From contig CAYSWV010000020.1 in assembly GCA_964434865.1 (NCBI GenBank), forward strand, positions 1-64,000: a stretch of DNA of 64,000 bases, written 5' to 3'. A program made the position numbers and the translations under genes. This document shows, piece by piece, positions 34,748 to 43,382 of this stretch. Positions within the stretch are counted from its first letter, which is position 1. Every line of letters begins with the position of its first letter. The stretch comes from CAYSWV01 sp964434865 (GTDB taxonomy: Bacteria; Cyanobacteriota; Cyanobacteriia; Thermostichales; Thermostichaceae). Under the pieces are notes generated by a model. It had not been told where the DNA came from. It saw only the letters and a list, made by a program, of their open reading frames with translations, and did no database searches.

Positions 34748-36412
34748 ATGCGTTCTTTTTGGTATGGTTTGTCAGCAACCCTAGTCTTGGCTGCTCTTCA
34801 AAGTTGTGGTGATACATCTGAATTCACTTCACTGGATCCTCAGTTGAGCCAGTCACCGTCGGGGAGTTTCAGCTTGGCCGAGCCTGTAGACTCTGTAGCT
34901 GCAGCGGCCCAGCTTCAGTTAACGATTACCTCTCCTGAGCCATTACCTGAGACCTTTGTGATTGGGGATGCCACATTTGTACCTTTGCCCCTTCAAGTAG
35001 CACCAGATGCTCAGGTTTATGTAGCTGATGTAGCCTCTGCTTTAGTCCCAGTAGAAGCTTTTGATCAAATTCAGCTTGACAGCCTAACTCAGGCCCAAAT
35101 TGCTGTTACCGTTGACTCAAAGCAGTCAGCCTTAATTTACCAGGGTGATCCTACAGAAGTCACGCTTGAGGATTTTGTCTTGGTTCTAGCTTTGAGCAAC
35201 CTTCCTCCCAATTTAAGAACCCCTGAAAACATCATCACTCAAGCCAGTACACTCTTCTCATTAGGATCCTTTTCGGTTGAGGCTCTAGATCCTATTCCCA
35301 CTGACTTCAATACTGACTTTGCTGCAGGTGGTAGCTTTCCTGCTCCTGATCTCATAGATGCTACGGTTGTTTACGCGGCAACGTTTTTGCCCGCCGGCCT
35401 CCGTACTGCCGAAAATTTAGCATTGACTGTAAATACTTTACTACCAGGCGCTGACTTAACGGCTGCTGATATCTTAGCAATCCCCGGTGATACGTTGCCA
35501 GGTGGTTTACTAATTCAACCCCCTGTGGGGCCAGCCCCTGCCGGCACAGTCCAGATCTCCGTACAAGATCCGACTTTTGAAGCTCCTAGCTTTACCATTG
35601 GTGCTGCTGAATTTGTTCGACTCCCGAATGAAGTCTTTACTGGATTTACCAGCTATGTGGCTCAGCCCGATTCAACCCTAGTTCAGATTGAGTTTAATCA
35701 ACTGGTGATTCCTGGAGCCAACGAATCAACCTGCGTTATTGTTCATGAACCTGGTCAAGATCCATTAACGATTGCTACTCAATTTGCCACTTCAGCTGCA
35801 TGTCCATTCTCAACTCGGGCAGTCCATGCTTCACCGGATGCTCCAACAGTAGATGTGTTTGCCAATGATATTGAAGCATTTCCTGATATTACCTTTTTTA
35901 CGGTGACTCCATTTGTGCCCTTCCCCTCAGGTGATGTTACCGTTGAAGTCTTTGTAGATGACCAGCTCGATACACCCGTGATTGATGCTACGATCCCGTC
36001 AATCCCAGCTGGAACCAGCCAAACTATTGTTGTAACTGGGTTAGTCGCCCCTGTAGATAATCAGCAGCCTCTACAGATCATTGCCTTTGAAGATGACGTG
36101 ATCCCAACTGATGGGGTAGCTGAGGTGAGGATCCTGCATTTATCACCCGATGCTCCTGCTGTTGACATCCGAGTGGGCAATAATGATCCAAGTGGAGCCT
36201 TACTCTTGGGGGGGTTAGAGTTTGGTAATGCTACTCCTGCTAACCTTGAAGTAGCCCCCGGGACTATTGAAGTGAGTGTATTTGCAGCGGGAACCGATAT
36301 CTTTGCGGGGTCAGCAGAACTGACATTAGAAGCCAACCGAAATTACACTGTGTATGCAACAGGTCTACTCGGTGATGGCACCTTTGCACTTGAAGCTACG
36401 ATTGACAACTAG
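34748..36412 (+). CDS. DUF4397 lipoprotein, long form
   Basis: A 554-residue lipoprotein with a signal peptide ending AALQSCGD (lipobox Cys about residue 20). Residues about 50-320 contain two related beta-rich segments (PETFVIGDATFVPLP and PSFTIGAAEFVRLP). The C-terminal 220 residues are a DUF4397 pair with AVHASPDAPTVDVF and ILHLSPDAPAVDIRVGN, closely similar to the short form at 31583-32299. A GTG at 34742 is in frame, but ATG 34748 is preferred because GAGAGG precedes it by 5 nt. Outer-membrane or periplasmic anchoring is inferred. It lies downstream of the two-component pair on the same strand. Confidence 0.86.
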   Translation: MRSFWYGLSATLVLAALQSCGDTSEFTSLDPQLSQSPSGSFSLAEPVDSVAAAAQLQLTITSPEPLPETFVIGDATFVPLPLQVAPDAQVYVADVASALVPVEAFDQIQLDSLTQAQIAVTVDSKQSALIYQGDPTEVTLEDFVLVLALSNLPPNLRTPENIITQASTLFSLGSFSVEALDPIPTDFNTDFAAGGSFPAPDLIDATVVYAATFLPAGLRTAENLALTVNTLLPGADLTAADILAIPGDTLPGGLLIQPPVGPAPAGTVQISVQDPTFEAPSFTIGAAEFVRLPNEVFTGFTSYVAQPDSTLVQIEFNQLVIPGANESTCVIVHEPGQDPLTIATQFATSAACPFSTRAVHASPDAPTVDVFANDIEAFPDITFFTVTPFVPFPSGDVTVEVFVDDQLDTPVIDATIPSIPAGTSQTIVVTGLVAPVDNQQPLQIIAFEDDVIPTDGVAEVRILHLSPDAPAVDIRVGNNDPSGALLLGGLEFGNATPANLEVAPGTIEVSVFAAGTDIFAGSAELTLEANRNYTVYATGLLGDGTFALEATIDN

Positions 36413-36496
36413 GTAGCCATTGATCAAAGAGTTTAAATAGAAGACAAGGGCAGTCGGTTTGAATTATCTTACTGGCTGCTTTTGGGTTCTGTTGAT

Positions 36497-38428
36497 TCAA
36501 GAGTAGAGAGTTTGAATAAGTAGACGTCGTCGCAGACCAATGTAGAGAATCATTAGGAGTACACTGCACCCACTAAGCCGCCATCCCCATTGTTCGGCCC
36601 TAGAGCCTCGATACCTGACACTAACTTCATTGAGACCTGGGTCAATCTGAACTTGCAAACGGCCCCAGCTATCTGGTTTTCGATTTGAAGGGGAGTGTAC
36701 TTCATCATTAATAGTGACAACCCAGCCTGGCCAGTCGTACATTCGCAAGGCTAGGGTGCTCTGAACCGCACTTTGAACACTAAAGGCTCGATACCCAGGT
36801 TTCCAAGCTTGTATTTGAATATCACCAGTGCCCTGAACCCATTCTACTAGATCGACAGACCGTGGTGGCAGATGGGGAGGACCTAAAGCCCAGCGAGGTG
36901 TATATTCAGACACGTCAGTCATAAAGGGATCACCCACTCCATTTCTCAACATCCCAAAATCAATAGTTTGATAAGGTTCGGCAGTTAAATCAACTTCAGC
37001 TGGAAACGTAGGTCGATCTTGAAAAAACTGGTCTAGCTCCGCCGCTTTTTGGGGCCAGAAAATAATGGATTGCCATACCAATTGGGTGGTTACAGCGACG
37101 AGTAGAATCGTAAATCCAATATCAAGCCAGCGCAACTGAAGCCGCCACCGGACTCGCCGAGTCAGGGATAACCCTCGAAGAACGAGGCCCCACAGAAACG
37201 GCCAGAGAGATCCAGTGATCGCCATCCACCGCCAAGAAAATTGAATAGAGAGCAGCATCTTAAATGTTTGGTAGAAGACCGCTCCTACATCCGTCATCAT
37301 TAATAAGCCAACTCCCGATCCTAGAGTAATGAGCCAGTAATCAGGGCTGCGTAAGTAAGGGATCAGAATGAGAAAGAGTAAGCTACCTAACCAGGTTAAG
37401 GCCATGATGAGGAAAAAAGGGGTTAGGGTTAGATCAAACGGTTGCTCAGTCAACTTCAACTGGCCTTGGGTGAGACCCGTTACCATAAGCCGGTTAATTG
37501 GAATTGAATTGGCTTTAATAAAATCGATATTAATTAAGTTTTGATCCAACAAAGCCGGTAACAACATAAAACTAACACTACCCAAGCCCAGACCTAAGGA
37601 AGGATAGATATGTAAACACCAATAGTTCAACTCCTGCCAGCGCCAGCCTCGACAAAGCGTGATGATCCAGGGAACCAGGGCCAACACACAACTGATTAAT
37701 AAAACAGTAGGTAAATGGGATAAGCCGATGAATCCTATGAACAGGGCTATCAACCAGCTCCGATCCAGGCGCCGGCGTTTGAACGATGAGTTGAACTTAA
37801 GCTCAGCAGATATGGCCCAAAGTAACCAGGGGATCCAAGCCATGGCCCACATTTCTCCTAGGGCACCCCGAATATAAATATTGATCAAAAAGTAGGGTGA
37901 TAGCACACTGAGGCTACTGCAAAGTAGGATGAGCCAGCGCTGGGTGAACAGATGGCTAGCATAGACATAAGCCCCTCCTCCCATAACACACAAGGCTAGT
38001 CCAATCGATCCAATGATCTGTTGAGTAACTGACCATCCCAGTAACGCAAACGGGATCACCGCATACATGCACAAGGGGGGGTAGAAAACAAACGTTGGGC
38101 TACCCAAACTAGCAAACGATTGTTCTAACCAACGGGGGTAGAGTTGCCCGGTCTGAAATTGAGTCCCAAATTGAAAGGCCCACATGACATTCGAGCCAAT
38201 GGAATGGACATAGGGATAAGATTTCAACCACAACGGACCATAAACGATTACAACAGCTAGAACTACCCCGATCCACGACTGATTTAAACTCCACTGACCG
38301 ATTCTTTGACCGATTCTTTGACCGATTCTTTGACCGATCTTTGTGACCAGTCTCTTCAACCCCTGATAAAACGTCTGCCAATACCGTATCCATTTCACAC
38401 TCAACGACCTGAGCTTATGCCAATTCAT
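36497..38428 (-). CDS. Polytopic membrane protein, PTPS-related/GT-C-like
   Basis: A 643-residue protein with about 11-12 hydrophobic segments between residues 50 and 460 and a soluble C-terminal domain. The loop after the first membrane segment (SIGSNVMWAFQFGTQFQTGQLYP) and PTFVFYPPL resemble the 6-pyruvoyl-tetrahydropterin-synthase-related membrane family, thought to be glycosyltransferase-like. Near the N-terminus GQRI is repeated three to four times (residues about 32-45), encoded by a 12-bp tandem repeat. No strong ribosome binding site is seen. A role in cell-surface glycan assembly is inference. Confidence 0.75.
   Translation of the reverse strand: MNWHKLRSLSVKWIRYWQTFYQGLKRLVTKIGQRIGQRIGQRIGQWSLNQSWIGVVLAVVIVYGPLWLKSYPYVHSIGSNVMWAFQFGTQFQTGQLYPRWLEQSFASLGSPTFVFYPPLCMYAVIPFALLGWSVTQQIIGSIGLALCVMGGGAYVYASHLFTQRWLILLCSSLSVLSPYFLINIYIRGALGEMWAMAWIPWLLWAISAELKFNSSFKRRRLDRSWLIALFIGFIGLSHLPTVLLISCVLALVPWIITLCRGWRWQELNYWCLHIYPSLGLGLGSVSFMLLPALLDQNLINIDFIKANSIPINRLMVTGLTQGQLKLTEQPFDLTLTPFFLIMALTWLGSLLFLILIPYLRSPDYWLITLGSGVGLLMMTDVGAVFYQTFKMLLSIQFSWRWMAITGSLWPFLWGLVLRGLSLTRRVRWRLQLRWLDIGFTILLVAVTTQLVWQSIIFWPQKAAELDQFFQDRPTFPAEVDLTAEPYQTIDFGMLRNGVGDPFMTDVSEYTPRWALGPPHLPPRSVDLVEWVQGTGDIQIQAWKPGYRAFSVQSAVQSTLALRMYDWPGWVVTINDEVHSPSNRKPDSWGRLQVQIDPGLNEVSVRYRGSRAEQWGWRLSGCSVLLMILYIGLRRRLLIQTLYS
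38296..38343. repeat. 12-bp tandem repeat inside the membrane-protein gene
   Basis: GACCGATTCTTT is repeated three times (38296, 38308, 38320) with a fourth imperfect copy. It encodes the in-frame IGQR repeats on the minus strand. Confidence 0.9.
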
Positions 38429-38465
38429 AGGATCTAGTTCTTTTTAAGGTCTAGTGGGCAGAAAA

Positions 38466-38837
38466 CTATGACTCAGTACTGCGCATCTTGGCATAAATTG
38501 GATCAAAACCTGGGGGAAATCGAGTATGTGCATCGTAATCCGCTAGATCTAGTTGGGTACCGTCTAGAATTGACCCTAGCAGCGAGGCTCCCATCAAACA
38601 AGCTCCTCTCAGATCGGCATCTGATAAATTGGCTTCATCCAGAAGGGCATAACTTAAGTCAGCACCTCTCAAGCTAGTTTTCAACAGTTGACTCCGACTT
38701 AAATCGGCATAGCTGAGATCGGCACCCTTTAAATCTAGATTTTGAAGGTTAGCCCCAATCAGGTTAGATCCACTAAAGTTTCGTTCCCCGTGGGCATATT
38801 GATTAAGTAAGTCAGTAGGGGTATCGACAGATGACAT
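38466..38837 (-). CDS. Pentapeptide-repeat protein, short form
   Basis: A 123-residue protein with about 14 pentapeptide repeats (LKGADLSYADLSRSQL, LSDADLRGACLMGASLLG). It has an N-terminal cap like the long pentapeptide protein at 24271-25254 (TDLLNQYAHGERNFSGSNL) and the same C-terminal cap motif TRFPPGFDPIYAKM. The shared caps suggest one family of different lengths. No signal peptide. It lies upstream of the polytopic membrane protein on the same strand, 37 bp apart, so they may share a transcript. Function unknown. Confidence 0.87.
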   Translation of the reverse strand: MSSVDTPTDLLNQYAHGERNFSGSNLIGANLQNLDLKGADLSYADLSRSQLLKTSLRGADLSYALLDEANLSDADLRGACLMGASLLGSILDGTQLDLADYDAHTRFPPGFDPIYAKMRSTES

Positions 38838-38929
38838 GACAGTTCCACAAATCGACTGAGGATCAATCCTGATCTGAGAGTACCATTACCCGCCAACTCC
38901 TGATCTTAAATTAACCTGGGACCTAGTCG

Positions 38930-39313
38930 TTAAGATTGCTCAGTTTTATAGGTGTTAAATGAATTGAAAATGCCCAGGGTTTCAAAGTGATAGGTGGGTA
39001 GACCACCCGGTAAAAGTGGAGATATCGTTTCTGGTTCAATCGTCGTGGAGTAAATGCTAAAGAACAAAAAGTTGTGACGCTCAGTGGATCTAGCAAACAG
39101 GTCTATGAGCTGGGGTTGGAGGGAGTCAATCAGATCTTTACAGCCTCCCTCCAGAAAATTAGGTGCCTTGTCACAGGTTTCTGCTTTTAAATAAGCGCTC
39201 AGTTGCTCAGTTGCATACTTTTGATAGACCGTATGAGAGGGGTTGGTTAAGATCAAACTGCCACCTAAACCCACAACAACTACCACAGCCGAGCTAATAG
39301 CTAGATTCTTCAC
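38930..39313 (-). CDS. DUF4359 family protein
   Basis: A 127-residue protein matching cyanobacterial DUF4359: an N-terminal hydrophobic helix (ISSAVVVVVGLGGSLILTNP), then YQKYATEQLSAYLKAETC and FLFFSIYSTTI. It is probably anchored in the membrane or exported. The start is GTG 39313, with AGGAG about 6 nt upstream. Function unknown. It sits between the pentapeptide gene and the SPINDLY-FkbM gene, all on the minus strand. Confidence 0.83.
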   Translation of the reverse strand: MKNLAISSAVVVVVGLGGSLILTNPSHTVYQKYATEQLSAYLKAETCDKAPNFLEGGCKDLIDSLQPQLIDLFARSTERHNFLFFSIYSTTIEPETISPLLPGGLPTYHFETLGIFNSFNTYKTEQS

Positions 39314-39399
39314 CCTTATCTCCTAAAGCCTACTTATTTTCAGCGTACCTAGTTTTTTTTCTGATTAACAGGGGCTAGGTGGCAGCTAATAGTCTCCTA

Positions 39400-42300
39400 T
39401 TATTGAAAGCTAGCCCATTCTGTTTCAACCTTCGCAATAATATTCAAGGAGTGGACAGGTTTTGTTAAGGGATCAACGGGATCCAGTACTTTTAGATGCG
39501 GATTATAGAGATAAAAGCTGTAGCCCAGAGTTGAAAGAAATTGGGCTGGACTAGCACCACTAGGGCCCTGGCCGTCATTGTTCTCAAACAAGATCACAGG
39601 ATGGCAGGCCTGAATTAAGGTTGTGGCACCCTGAAGTACCTCCAGTTCAGCCCCCTCAGCATCAATTTTAATCAGATGAATAGTAGGCTGATTTTCAGAG
39701 AGCCAGAGCTGATCTAACGTGATCAGATCGACTGTGAGTGTTCGGTGTGAATTGGGAGGGACTTCAGTTGCTCTGGCAATATGATTGAAAACATGAGCCT
39801 CTCCATAGACCAGTTGAGTTTGCCCCACTTCTTGCCCCGCCGCCGCCGCTATGGGAATGACACAAGACTCCAGTTGATTGATCTTAGTCGTGTCTTGCAA
39901 ACATTGAATGCATTCTGGGGTGGGATCGATGGCATACACACGCCCCTTCGGCCCAACTTGCGCGGCAGACAAAAACGTATAGACGCCAACATTGGCACCC
40001 ACATCGATCACACGCATTCCGGGTTGCAACTGGTGCCGAAAGAACTGAATTTCATCTTCAAACCAGGCCCCTTGAGCTAGTAAAACTAATGTTGTTACAC
40101 TTTTTAGGGTTGGTTCTAGGACTAGCTGGTAGCCTTCGTAAGCCATTCTGAGTGGCTCTCTAAGTAGTGGTGCTGGCTGCCAATCTAGGAGAGCTACAGC
40201 TAACCCCACCTGAGCTGGCTGCCATTCAGGATGTTGTTGGACAACGGCTCTCAGGTAATAGATCCCCTGGATACGACCATAGGATGCCAGGACTAACCCC
40301 ACCAAGAGTTGGAGGTGCCGATCGTTAGGGTTTAAAGCCAACGCAAACTGCCAGAGTTGTAAGCCAGTTTCACTGTAAATGGCCCGAGATTGAGTCGCTA
40401 ACCAATACACAAGATGACATTGCCAATAGGTCAACTCCACCTGATCAGGATGTTTTATGGGGTGAATAGCTGCTGTTTCCACCCAAATCAAGTCAGCCTC
40501 ATCTTCCTTAAGCGCTAGCAAAAATGGACTGGGGTTGAGAAGCATCTGGTGTAGAAGCTGATAGGCCGACTGTGTGGCAGATGATCGATCACCTAAGACT
40601 AGTTGTCCATGTAATTGGTTAAACCAGCAAGGAAAGTGAAAGGCATCATGGGTTAAGCCCTGTCGCCAAGACTGTATGGCCTGTTCCCAGAGGCGGTGTC
40701 TTTCAATAGCGGTGGGGGCTTGTAAGGCCGTTCGGGCCAATTCAACTCCAGCTTGATTCCAGGCCTGGGCGGACAAGTAGGTGGTTGGAAAGGCTGGGAT
40801 CCAAAGTTGCTCATTCAGTTGCTTGTTCAGTTGCTNNNNNNNNNNNNNNNNNNNNNNNNNNNNNNNNNNNNNNNNNNNNNNNNNNNNNNNNNNNNNNNNN
40901 NNNNNNNNNNNNNNNNNNNNNNNNNNNNNNNNNNNGTTCAGTTGCTCGTTCAGTTGCTCGTTCAGTTGCTCGTTCAATGGGAGCCGGTGGGCAATATGTT
41001 GATAAGCTGTTTCTAAGTGGCGAGTAAACTGACGGGCATCCCAAAGCATCGAACTTCGTTTTGAATCTTTTAAGGTTTGCTTCAGCTGCTTTCGGTACTC
41101 TCGATCGACTCCAAGAGTCACGGCTTTTTCAATATACTCTTCGGTTGAATAGGTGATCGTCGCCTCCAGCCCAGCTGCTTTTAAAATGCTGTAACTCATG
41201 CGACCATAATAAGATTGTCCCACTCGAGTCACCACCGGCAGCCCCATATACAAGGCCTCTACTGTAATCGTGGCTCCTGTGTAAGGAAACGTATCTAGCA
41301 TCACGTCAGCTAAACCTAATTGCGAGCGATGATCAGCACTTTTTCGAGTCATGGGTAAAAATCGTAGTTGATGCTCCACCCCCTTAGCAGCAGCTCGAGT
41401 ACGGTAAATGTCTACCAAAGTGGGAATATCAGCAATACCTTTGATCACAAGAACACTATCAGGCACTTGTCTTAAAATATCTAGTTGAGCTTCAATACAG
41501 TCAGAACTACGTTTCATCCCCACACTAGCAGACCAATAGATCACAGTAGTAGCTGAAATATTTAAAGCCGTATAAAATTTATCTACATCAATAGGTGGAT
41601 GAACTTGAAAGCTGTCGATGGCTAAAAAGGTGGGTAATCGAATTAAGGTTTCAGGATAATCAGCTTGAGCGTCTTCCGGTAAGAGCCAAGGATCAACTAA
41701 GAAATAATCAATCTCGGGTTGAGTAGTAGAATCTCCACCTAACCAACTGAGTTGAGTAGGGGCCAATCGTTGGGCCATCAGTTCACAACCTGTTAAGCTG
41801 GTTAGCCCATCTAGGTAAACTAAAAGATCAAGCTGATCATTGCGAATGGTAGCAACAGCCTGATCAAGATCTAGATCTGAGAGATGGCGGAAAGCTGCAA
41901 CTTGGTTAACTAAGCCTGAATAAACACTATCATTAGGGTTAGCAGACCGCTGATAACTGTAACAATAAGCCTCTACAATTCCGCCTGTCCGATGGTGACC
42001 AATACTTTGATAGCTCAGATACCCAACTGGATGTTGACCAAAACCATTGCTAAGATAGCCCACCCGTAGAGGTTGTCTGTGATTGATCCCGGCTGGTGTC
42101 ATTGATACACTTGTCTGTCGGACTTGATCACTGAAGGAGTGGGCGGCGGGGATTTGATAGCTAAAAACTAAGGCACGGTTATCTGTAACGTAAGGTAAGA
42201 TAAAGCACAAGCGTTGCAGTAGGGTTGTGGTGATAAAAGTTCGATCCAATGCTGCCGCTGTTGGTGTGAGCCATGGGGCTAAACGAGCAGGAGGCCACTG

Positions 42301-43305
42301 TTTTAATAAAGGGATGAGAACTCGGCGAGCCTGGTCTAATTGGCCTGAATAGGCGTGAAAATAAGCACAGGTCACAGCTATGTAAAAAGGGAGCAACTCG
42401 TCACTAGCAAAGGGAAAATCAGACAAATTAGCCTGCAGTAGTTGTTCCAGATGAGCTGCTATGATCGACAAACCCTTGCAATTCATCAGTTGACTACAAA
42501 AATCCAACCAAAAATTTAAAATGGCTGGGGCAATTAACTGAACTGGCTGACCTGGCTCGAGTCGGCTGACAAAGTCAGGATGGTAGGCCTTAGCAAAGAT
42601 GTAGAGCCACCCCCTTAAGCCTGCCTGCAAATTAATATTGAAATAGGGGATGCAACTAACAAAGATTTCCACGAAAATACCGCCGTACCCCAAGTCTAGG
42701 ATCCGGATCAGAAAAGCTGGGAGTTCTTTAATTAAAGTTGCTGCACTTGTGGATTGGATCGGGGTGGTTAAATCCAAAGCGTCTAAGGCAGCTTGAGCAT
42801 AGACTTGAACTGAAAAGTCATCCTTTAACTCGGCATGAAGAAGAATTAATTGAAATAAATTCAACAAATCGGTCTGATCAATCTCAAATACCAAGGTCCT
42901 TAATTGAATGGCTGCTTCCCACTTAGGTGAGATCTCGGGTTCACCTGCAACCTGATGTATGACCTGTGTCAACTCGGTGGGGGTAAAAGTATTCTTAAGC
43001 TGGGTATCGGGTGGATCTAACAAGGCAAAATATAGTTTATAGGCAAATCGATACTGACCCTGACGGAGTAGATGAGCGAGTGCAGTCAGGGTTGCTGTTT
43101 TATATAACTTCAGGTCTACGTTAGGGTTAGAAGTAGCGTCACAGGTAGGTAAAGTTGTGATCAGCTCCTGCCATTGCTGGGGTGAAAGATAATCAATCCA
43201 GTGATTGAGCCAATGCCAAAAGGCTGCTGAAGATTGAAATAAGGCAGCTTTACCCAGACGTGCAAGTGGCTCCCAAGCGGCTCCAGATTCCTGAGATGGG
43301 GGCAT
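39400..43305 (-). CDS. SPINDLY/OGT-type glycosyltransferase fused to FkbM methyltransferase
   Basis: A 1301-codon frame including a 100-N gap. Residues 1 to about 400 are helical and TPR-like. About 400-775 is an O-GlcNAc-transferase (SPINDLY-type, GT41) catalytic region: RVGYLSNGFGQHPVGYL, LDLLVYLDGLT, QLSWLGGDST, SVGMKRSS, DVMLDTFPYTGATITVEALYMG. About 775-850 is a low-complexity LNEQ repeat containing the gap. About 855-1090 is again helical, and about 1095-1265 is an FkbM methyltransferase (VIDVGANVGVYTF, IKIDAEGAELEVLQGA). GT41 enzymes modify proteins with single sugars, and FkbM enzymes O-methylate sugars or other hydroxyls. A single protein that adds and then methylates a glycan is inferred. 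Confidence 0.85.
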   Translation of the reverse strand: MPPSQESGAAWEPLARLGKAALFQSSAAFWHWLNHWIDYLSPQQWQELITTLPTCDATSNPNVDLKLYKTATLTALAHLLRQGQYRFAYKLYFALLDPPDTQLKNTFTPTELTQVIHQVAGEPEISPKWEAAIQLRTLVFEIDQTDLLNLFQLILLHAELKDDFSVQVYAQAALDALDLTTPIQSTSAATLIKELPAFLIRILDLGYGGIFVEIFVSCIPYFNINLQAGLRGWLYIFAKAYHPDFVSRLEPGQPVQLIAPAILNFWLDFCSQLMNCKGLSIIAAHLEQLLQANLSDFPFASDELLPFYIAVTCAYFHAYSGQLDQARRVLIPLLKQWPPARLAPWLTPTAAALDRTFITTTLLQRLCFILPYVTDNRALVFSYQIPAAHSFSDQVRQTSVSMTPAGINHRQPLRVGYLSNGFGQHPVGYLSYQSIGHHRTGGIVEAYCYSYQRSANPNDSVYSGLVNQVAAFRHLSDLDLDQAVATIRNDQLDLLVYLDGLTSLTGCELMAQRLAPTQLSWLGGDSTTQPEIDYFLVDPWLLPEDAQADYPETLIRLPTFLAIDSFQVHPPIDVDKFYTALNISATTVIYWSASVGMKRSSDCIEAQLDILRQVPDSVLVIKGIADIPTLVDIYRTRAAAKGVEHQLRFLPMTRKSADHRSQLGLADVMLDTFPYTGATITVEALYMGLPVVTRVGQSYYGRMSYSILKAAGLEATITYSTEEYIEKAVTLGVDREYRKQLKQTLKDSKRSSMLWDARQFTRHLETAYQHIAHRLPLNEQLNEQLNEQLNXXXXXXXXXXXXXXXXXXXXXXXXXXXXXXXXXXQLNKQLNEQLWIPAFPTTYLSAQAWNQAGVELARTALQAPTAIERHRLWEQAIQSWRQGLTHDAFHFPCWFNQLHGQLVLGDRSSATQSAYQLLHQMLLNPSPFLLALKEDEADLIWVETAAIHPIKHPDQVELTYWQCHLVYWLATQSRAIYSETGLQLWQFALALNPNDRHLQLLVGLVLASYGRIQGIYYLRAVVQQHPEWQPAQVGLAVALLDWQPAPLLREPLRMAYEGYQLVLEPTLKSVTTLVLLAQGAWFEDEIQFFRHQLQPGMRVIDVGANVGVYTFLSAAQVGPKGRVYAIDPTPECIQCLQDTTKINQLESCVIPIAAAAGQEVGQTQLVYGEAHVFNHIARATEVPPNSHRTLTVDLITLDQLWLSENQPTIHLIKIDAEGAELEVLQGATTLIQACHPVILFENNDGQGPSGASPAQFLSTLGYSFYLYNPHLKVLDPVDPLTKPVHSLNIIAKVETEWASFQ
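40836..40935. other. Assembly gap of exactly 100 N in a coding repeat
   Basis: The gap lies within the 12-bp repeat encoding LNEQ. GTTCAGTTGCT flanks both sides. Removing 100 N plus the shared 11 bp is 111 bp, a multiple of three, so the frame is kept, but the true repeat number cannot be read. Confidence 0.95.
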
Positions 43306-43382
43306 ACGTGCTAGTTCCTGTGTGCCTACTTTATGTTTCTCAATCCCACCATATCTTGTCTATCCCGTCAAGTTAACCTAAG

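Noticed and set aside
39384..39399. TAATAG/CTATTA hairpin at the end of the SPINDLY-FkbM gene as a terminator
   Set aside because: The stem is weak and AT-only, and no T run follows on the minus strand close enough to act as a terminator.
40811..41044. Frames reading SVAR/ATER repeats across the third gap
   Set aside because: They are other frames of the LNEQ coding repeat in the SPINDLY-FkbM gene.
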